Shown: positions 59,070 through 64,000 of the stretch, one piece after another | How the letters are laid out: each line of letters begins with the position of its first letter | How positions within the stretch are numbered: position 1 is the stretch's first letter | Origin: Andreprevotia sp. IGB-42 | GTDB lineage: Bacteria > Pseudomonadota > Gammaproteobacteria > Burkholderiales > Chitinibacteraceae | Direction: 5' to 3' | Assembly (NCBI RefSeq): GCF_009848685.1 | Contig: NZ_WXTX01000005.1 | Span: forward strand, 1 to 64,000 | Length of the DNA stretch: 64,000 nt | Translations under genes and position numbers: made by a program | Notes under the pieces: model-generated | What the model was told of the DNA's origin: nothing | Databases searched by the model: none | The model's input: the letters and a program-made list of their open reading frames with translations, nothing else

Positions 59070-60488
59070 TTACTTCAGGATAGAGAACGAATCGCCGTAC
59101 ACCTTCCAGTACAGCGGTGTGTCGAGGTTGAGGTTGCCGTTGGTAAGGAACACGCGCTGGGCGGTTTCGATGCGGCTAACGTCTTCATGTGCGGCTTCTT
59201 TCTTCATTTCCACCACGCGGGCATCCAGGAAGGCGTTGAGGTAAGTCACCTCGGCGCCGCCGGCCGATGGTACCGATGCTTTCTTCAGTGCGGCGCGGCG
59301 TACGCTTTGCAGCCCTTCAAAACCGTGCACCACCGCGGCATCGTAGTAGGCAAACTGGCCCAGTGCATGCAGGCCATCCTGCTTGGCCAGCTTTACCGCC
59401 GGGTTGAAGTACACGGTATCGCGCTCGTATTCCTGGGCAGCCTGGAAGCGGCTGTCGGCTGCGGCGGTTTTCCAGGCGCTGGTGAAGTTCGGGTCCAGAC
59501 CGGCGTGCGAAGCGGTGTTGTTCACTGCGCGCAATGCCGGCAGGTAGCTGGCCAGGTTGTTGCCCGGTACCTGCGCGGTGTAGTACTCCACCAGCTCCAG
59601 CATGTCGCCGGTGCCCGAGCAGAAGCCGATGATGCCGGCGGTGTAACCGCGGCCATCGCCGATGTCCTCGATATAGGCAAACTGGCCGCGCCAGTTGAGC
59701 GAGGAGTTTTCTGCGCTGGAGACCAGTTGCATGGCGATTTCCTTCTTCGCCGGGTCATCCAGGTTGGCGCCGCCCGGTACTGCGGTCGGTGCGGTTGTCG
59801 GCGTTGGCGTTACCGGTGCCGTGGTGGGCTTCGGGGTCGGTGTGACCGGCGCGGTGGTCGGCTTGGGCGTCGGGGTGATTGGCGCAGTAGTCGGTTTCGG
59901 TGTCGGCGTTATCGGGGCCGTGGTTGGCTTGGGTGTGACGGTGGGCACAGGAGTGTTACTGCTGCCGCAGTTGCCCAGGTTCTTCCACACGCCATCTGCG
60001 GTAGAGAGCGCGGGGTTATCGCCCTGTGTCCACCACTTGGCTTCGTAATTGACGTTCTGCTGCGTTACGCGCTGGCCGCCGGTGTACACGCTGGTGGCAC
60101 TCCATGCGGCATAGCAGGTGCTGCTGACCGGGGTAGGCGTAGCTGGCTTGGGGGTGGCTGTCGGCGCGCTGGTAACCGGGGCACCGGTCGGCGTTGTGGT
60201 CGGCAGGCTGGTAGGTTTGCTGGTTGGCGTGGGGATTGGCGTGGCGGTGCTGGTGCCTTGCGCCGCCCACAGCGTGGGCGTGCCGGCCGGATTCCAGTTG
60301 GCGCCCACATAGGCGGTGTGCGTAACCAGTGCACGATAATCCTGGCCGTTGTAGCTGACCACGGTGCCTGCGGTGTAGGTAGTGCCTTCTTGCCAGCTGT
60401 CTGCTGCCAGCGCGGTGCTGATCAGCAGGCTGCTGCCCATCAACAGGCCCAGCAGTGGCTTGAGGGCGCGATAGGTGGTGTTTTTCAT
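59070..60488 (-). CDS. Secreted GH46 chitosanase with two carbohydrate-binding modules
   Basis: A 472-residue secreted enzyme that cuts chitosan. ATG 60488 gives a signal peptide (MKNTTYRALKPLLGLLMGSS LLISTALAA). Two CBM5/12-type modules follow (SWQEGTTYTAGTVVSYNGQD YRAL; CYAAWSATSVYTGGQRVTQQ), separated from each other and from the catalytic domain by Pro/Thr linkers, the second with about five KPTTAPxTPTP repeats. The GH46 domain (about 240-472) has SSAENSSLNWRGQFAYIEDI (catalytic Glu) and GDGRGYTAGIIGFCSGTGD (catalytic Asp). Upstream in-frame starts to 60626 are not supported. Confidence 0.93.
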   Translation of the reverse strand: MKNTTYRALKPLLGLLMGSSLLISTALAADSWQEGTTYTAGTVVSYNGQDYRALVTHTAYVGANWNPAGTPTLWAAQGTSTATPIPTPTSKPTSLPTTTPTGAPVTSAPTATPKPATPTPVSSTCYAAWSATSVYTGGQRVTQQNVNYEAKWWTQGDNPALSTADGVWKNLGNCGSSNTPVPTVTPKPTTAPITPTPKPTTAPITPTPKPTTAPVTPTPKPTTAPVTPTPTTAPTAVPGGANLDDPAKKEIAMQLVSSAENSSLNWRGQFAYIEDIGDGRGYTAGIIGFCSGTGDMLELVEYYTAQVPGNNLASYLPALRAVNNTASHAGLDPNFTSAWKTAAADSRFQAAQEYERDTVYFNPAVKLAKQDGLHALGQFAYYDAAVVHGFEGLQSVRRAALKKASVPSAGGAEVTYLNAFLDARVVEMKKEAAHEDVSRIETAQRVFLTNGNLNLDTPLYWKVYGDSFSILK

Positions 60489-60767
60489 TGTGGTCTCTCT
60501 CCATCCCGGTGCGTGCCGGAACTGGTTATGGATGCGGGCAACACCTTTGCTGCCTTGGCATCGATTGCCGGCACATCTTTTCGTGTACGCGTGTTTCTGC
60601 CTAGCGGGCAGCGCGGGTGCTTTCACGGAATGTGCAACTTTTTCTGTATTTATCCATTTTAATCAATGGCTTGATTGCCTGGTGGGGCCCGGTTGGTTTT
60701 CACGGATTTGGCGTGGCAGCGTGCTGTTGCGGCACACTGGGGCACAGGTCAAACCCAAGGGGCAAAC

Positions 60768-61049
60768 ATGCAATACGTACTGATCATTCATGAAGTGGCA
60801 GATTACCCGGCGTGGAAGGCGGTGTTCGATGGTGCAGCCGGCATCCGGCGCGAAGCGGGCGAGCGCAGCTACCAGGTGCTGAAGTACCAGAACGAGCCGA
60901 ACCGGATCGTGCACTTCTCGGCCTGGACATCGATTGCGGATGCGAAAGCGTTTTTCGAATCGCCACAGCTGGTGCAGATCAGGCAGGAAGCGGGCGTGAA
61001 GGCGCCGGAGTTCATCTATCTGGATCAGTTGGAGGCGGGGCAGCTATAG
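60768..61049 (+). CDS. ABM-like dimeric alpha/beta barrel protein
   Basis: A 93-residue protein; ATG 60768 has AAGGGG upstream. MQYVLIIHEVADYPAWKAVF DGAAGIRREAGERSYQVLKY and IVHFSAWTSIADAKAFFESP follow the antibiotic-biosynthesis-monooxygenase-like fold. Enzymatic role unknown. Longer in-frame starts at 60675 are rejected. The 280-base gap before it holds only promoters. Confidence 0.75.
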   Translation: MQYVLIIHEVADYPAWKAVFDGAAGIRREAGERSYQVLKYQNEPNRIVHFSAWTSIADAKAFFESPQLVQIRQEAGVKAPEFIYLDQLEAGQL

Positions 61050-61183
61050 CACGCAGCTGTGCCTGAAAGGGCACGCAAGGACCAGATTGCCGTTGCGTGC
61101 GGGCGTCGATGTATGAGAACGGAAGAGGTATGGCGCTGTGCCGCTGGCCTACCCGTTACCGGTGGCGCGCGGGTTGGGTATTG

Positions 61184-61489
61184 CTATGCGGTGACTGCTT
61201 CGCTGGCACGGCTGAACATCGCCAGTACCTTGTTGCGTGCGGATGCGCTAGTCAGCCGCAATGCATAGATGAATTCGTATTCTTCAGCGCTCAGGTAATC
61301 CATTTTCCAGTCTGTGGGCGGGGGTGTATCGCCGCGCAGCACCAGCCGGGTTGCCAGGCTTTCGCCATGCTCCACCCTGGTGATGGGCCGCGGATAGCAG
61401 TTGCTGTCCTGGGTAACCACTTCCGGATCGAGTGGCCATACCAGCGCGGCTTCCCGCTGCAGCTCTGCAATCAGTTCAGAGGTTTTCAT
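61184..61489 (-). CDS. Small conserved-looking protein of unknown function
   Basis: A 101-residue soluble protein; start at ATG 61489 (MKTSELIAELQREAALVWPL DPEV). Amphipathic helix first, then RPITRVEHGESLATRLVLRG and a C-terminal helix (YLSAEEYEFIYALRLTSASA). No family recognised; the start 12 codons upstream lacks support. Confidence 0.55.
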   Translation of the reverse strand: MKTSELIAELQREAALVWPLDPEVVTQDSNCYPRPITRVEHGESLATRLVLRGDTPPPTDWKMDYLSAEEYEFIYALRLTSASARNKVLAMFSRASEAVTA

Positions 61490-61689
61490 GTGCGTGTACC
61501 TTGTATGCACCTGGCAGCAAAGCACATTGCGCAGCCCCCAAGTCCAGCGATCATCCTACACGCTTATGTGCATTGTCTTACCATGCAACAGTACCAGCGG
61601 TAGGTATATTTCGGGCCCGCTGCCTGAGCTGCACAGGCAGGAGGTAGACGGGATGGCACGCTTCATGCCGGAGTACGCGGCGCGCCGGT

Positions 61690-62445
61690 CTAACGCGTGT
61701 TTTCCGGGCCCTGCTGCAGATATCTGTCGCGCAGCACCTGCAATTGCCCGCTGCGCGCCAGCGCATGGAAAGCCGCCTCGAAGCGCTGCAGCAGCTGTGG
61801 ATTCACCTTGGGGTTGAAGGCGAAATAGCAGCCCTGACCGGGGTCCAGCACATAGGCCACCTGCAGCCGCGATGGCGGCAGACCGTACTGGCGTGCCTGG
61901 TACGCGTAAGAGAGCTGGATGCCGGACAGCAGATCGAAACGGCCGGCATAGAACATGCGGATCAGGCTGCCGGAGCCGGGCACCAGGATGGCCTTGTCCA
62001 GCGACAGGTGCTGTGCCTGGAAGATATCCAGATCCGCGCCATGCGTGGGCAAGCCGATGCTGTACTGGCCGATGTCGGCGCGTGAGGTGATCTGCACGCG
62101 CGTGTTGTCCTTGCGCTTCATCACCACCACCGCGCAATCGTCGATCGGCCCTACCCAGCGGTATTGTTTCTCGCGCTGTGGCGTGCGTACGGTGGTGAAC
62201 AGCAGGCTGTCGGCATCCTCGCCGTTACGCAGCACCGCGCGCGGCCACGGCAGCACGGCGGTGTCCACCTGCAGGCCGGCTGCTTTGCTGACCTGCTGCA
62301 GTACCTCGACCGCCAGCCCGCGAAATTGCCCCTGCTCGGTAAAGTTGAACGGGGCGAATTCCTCACTGTAGGCGCGCAGGTCGGCCCCCGGGCAAGCGCT
62401 GGCCCACAGGGTGCTACACAGCAGCAGGAGCAAGCAGCGTTTCAT
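61690..62445 (-). CDS. Periplasmic solute-binding protein (SBP family 3)
   Basis: A 251-residue protein; ATG 62445 gives a signal peptide (MKRCLLLLLCSTLWASACPG A). SBP_bac_3 features: DLRAYSEEFAPFNFTEQGQF RGLAVEVLQQVSKAAGLQVD, VLPWPRAVLRNGEDADSLLF TTVRTPQRE and FEAAFHALARSGQLQVLRDR YLQ. No ABC permease lies nearby, as is common for orphan binding proteins in betaproteobacteria that serve as amino-acid or signal sensors. Confidence 0.85.
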   Translation of the reverse strand: MKRCLLLLLCSTLWASACPGADLRAYSEEFAPFNFTEQGQFRGLAVEVLQQVSKAAGLQVDTAVLPWPRAVLRNGEDADSLLFTTVRTPQREKQYRWVGPIDDCAVVVMKRKDNTRVQITSRADIGQYSIGLPTHGADLDIFQAQHLSLDKAILVPGSGSLIRMFYAGRFDLLSGIQLSYAYQARQYGLPPSRLQVAYVLDPGQGCYFAFNPKVNPQLLQRFEAAFHALARSGQLQVLRDRYLQQGPENTR

Positions 62446-62902
62446 CAATGCAATACGATCCACCACAGTGCCCGCCGATGCTGCCCTTGCCGGATGCAAG
62501 GCCAACCGGCGCCGTAGATCATTACAAAGGATAGCGGCGCGGGGTGCAACTTTGCACGCTGCGGCGGTGGCTGGTTGTGGTTTAAACCATAAGCGGGTTG
62601 GTGCCTGCGCACAGGCGTTGCGCGGCACGCAATGCATGCCCAACTTCTACCTGATATGGCTCCCAGCATAGTGGACAGGGACGCGAGGCCACGGCTGCGG
62701 AGCCCGAGCTGGCAGGCGGCGGGGGAGAGGGGCTGTGGCCGCCGCCACAGCTGCGCACGTGCAACTGTGCAGCCACTTTTGCTGCCGCGTTCTAGAATGG
62801 CAGCCAATGCCTTGCATTGTTGCAGGGGGATCGGTGGGCATGGGCCCACGGGTCGCTTGATGGTTGATCAGGCCCGGCATCTGGTTGCGGGCGGGGTGTG
62901 CA
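62446..62902. other. Divergent intergenic region
   Basis: About 460 bases between the binding-protein gene (minus) and the phospholipase D gene (plus). TGGTTTAAACCA at 62578-62589 is a perfect 12-base palindrome and a possible regulator site. No small gene is supported. Confidence 0.45.
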
Positions 62903-64000
62903 ATGCGCAAAGGGTGCAGTCTGATGGCGATGATGGTGGCGGTTTTGATGTCGGCGTGCGCCAGCTTGCCACCGCAGGCGGACCGGGTGGCGACACAGGC
63001 ACTGGCACGGCAGGCGGATACGCGGCTGGGCAATACCTATGCGGCGGCAGAACGGCAGCATGCGGACAGCACCGCCATGCACCTGCTCCCGGACGGCGTG
63101 GATGCTTTGCTTGCGCGCATCGCGCTGGCGGAGGCCGCAGATCACAGCCTGGATCTGCAGTACTACATCTGGCACGACGACCTGACTGGCCGGCATCTGG
63201 CGCATGCGCTGCTGCGCGCCGCAGACCGTGGCGTGCGGGTGCGGCTGCTGCTTGATGACCTGGGTACCAATGCGGATGACCAGGTGTTGCTGGCGCTGGC
63301 ATCGCACCCCAATATCAGCGTGCGGCTGTTCAACCCGGTGGCCAATCGCCGCTTCAAGCGCATCAGCGCCTTGGTGGATTTCGGCCGCATCGACCGGCGC
63401 ATGCACAACAAGGCGCTGATTGCCGACAACCAGGCGGCCATCCTGGGCGGGCGCAATATCGGCGATGAATACTTCGGCGCTTCCAGCGAGGTGGCATTCG
63501 GTGACCTGGATATCCTGATGCACGGCGTGGTGGTGCCGCAGGTATCCACCGCGTTCGATGCGTTCTGGAATGCGGATTCCGCCTACCCGATCGAGCGGCT
63601 GATGGGCCGTGCCGCCGCAGCCGATGCGTTGGCCGGCTATCGCGCCAAACTGGATGCCTTTGTTGCTGCGGAGCGGGCCAGCCCGTATGTGACACAGGTA
63701 GGGCAGCGGCTGGCGCAGTTCCTGGATGAAGGCGGCGTGGATTTTGCATGGGGCAAGGCCACGGTGCTGTACGACGACCCGGCCAAGATCAGCCGGGCGC
63801 CGGAAGATACGCAGGGGCATCTGCTGCCGCAATTGCAGGCGCTGCACGTGGCGCCCACCCGGCAGATGCTGGTGGTATCGCCGTATTTCATCCCCGGTGA
63901 TGCCGGCGTAGCCTGGCTGCGCGGGCTGAGCGAGCGCGGCGTGCAGGTGACGGTGCTGACCAATTCGCTGGCTGCCACCGATGTCAGCGCCGTGCATGCC
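62903..64000 (+). CDS. Phospholipase D family lipoprotein (cardiolipin-synthase-like), cut by window end
   Basis: The frame is open from ATG 62903 to the window edge (366 codons). The N-terminus MRKGCSLMAMMVAVLMSACA has a lipobox (LMSAC), so the protein is a lipoprotein. The first HKD site is RRMHNKALIADNQAAILGGR N (HxKx4D). Supporting family stretches are DHSLDLQYYIWHDDLTGRHL, VRLLLDDLGTNADDQVLLAL and NIGDEYFGASSEVAFGDLDI. The second HKD site should lie beyond the window. Closest in type to YmdC/ClsC-like proteins; usual length is about 500. Confidence 0.85.
   Translation, partial: MRKGCSLMAMMVAVLMSACASLPPQADRVATQALARQADTRLGNTYAAAERQHADSTAMHLLPDGVDALLARIALAEAADHSLDLQYYIWHDDLTGRHLAHALLRAADRGVRVRLLLDDLGTNADDQVLLALASHPNISVRLFNPVANRRFKRISALVDFGRIDRRMHNKALIADNQAAILGGRNIGDEYFGASSEVAFGDLDILMHGVVVPQVSTAFDAFWNADSAYPIERLMGRAAAADALAGYRAKLDAFVAAERASPYVTQVGQRLAQFLDEGGVDFAWGKATVLYDDPAKISRAPEDTQGHLLPQLQALHVAPTRQMLVVSPYFIPGDAGVAWLRGLSERGVQVTVLTNSLAATDVSAVHA

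Overview
The window reads as chromosomal DNA of a GC-rich (about 60%) Gram-negative bacterium, most likely a betaproteobacterium of the Neisseriales (Chromobacteriaceae/Chitinibacteraceae type). The grounds are a secreted GH46 chitosanase with chitin-binding-type modules, Rhs polymorphic-toxin cassettes, a DUF2310 zinc-ribbon protein, GntR/LysR regulators, lipoprotein signals and overall codon use. The taxonomic placement is inference. No rRNA, tRNA, CRISPR array or intact insertion sequence was seen.

Region 1 (1-10420) is a graveyard and reservoir of Rhs toxin tips. At least six copies of the 3' part of one GC-rich rhs core are laid head to tail. Most end in a different AT-rich toxin tip followed at once by a small immunity-like gene: an unassigned tip plus cytosolic immunity, an HExxH peptidase plus lipoprotein, a permuted papain-like tip plus membrane protein, a helical tip plus an 81-residue protein, and a second HExxH peptidase plus membrane protein. 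Several copies carry the same reading-frame break upstream of the tip, so they look like silent donor cassettes for tip exchange with a full rhs gene that should lie left of the window. IS110 and IS3 transposase scraps, an inverted-repeat-bounded 230-bp element and a palindromic 32-38 bp insertion found at the same core position in two copies mark repeated rearrangement.

Region 2 (10600-27500) holds a zinc-ribbon peptide, a secreted beta-rich protein, an RDD membrane protein, a papain-like protein whose catalytic cysteine is replaced by alanine, a DUF2310 protein, a GntR(YtrA-type)/ABC ATPase/permease operon with a visible operator, a cupin-like/DUF2867 protein, a truncated SDR, and two 822-residue Sel1-repeat paralogues flanking a glycine-rich Nudix-like gene.

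Region 3 (27500-43600) holds a large soluble sensor with two Cache-like segments and a C-terminal CheW domain, an HTH/Clp-N gene pair with two palindromic operators, a Tyr-rich protein of unknown function, a ribbon-helix-helix protein, tag, a VOC protein, an AHSA1/SRPBCC protein, a GAF-GGDEF diguanylate cyclase, a low-GC HNH-like gene, a short-type metG preceded by a leader peptide and terminator (a candidate attenuator), a TPR protein, a two-domain membrane protein and a DUF2251 protein.

Region 4 (43800-64000) starts with a two-gene unit, a LysM-like/peptidoglycan-binding protein overlapping a 945-residue protein whose exonuclease-endonuclease-phosphatase motifs are split by very long insertions. 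This is the best candidate for an undescribed effector system here. It is followed by a frameshifted LysR gene, a divergent NmrA/LysR pair, small membrane and DUF1398 proteins, a tiny secreted protein built on three copies of an L-[LV]-[QE]-[YF]-SQRA motif, a pyruvate-kinase-like/TauE/AEC operon, hipBA, chitosanase, an ABM-like protein, a periplasmic binding protein and the start of a phospholipase D family lipoprotein cut by the window end.
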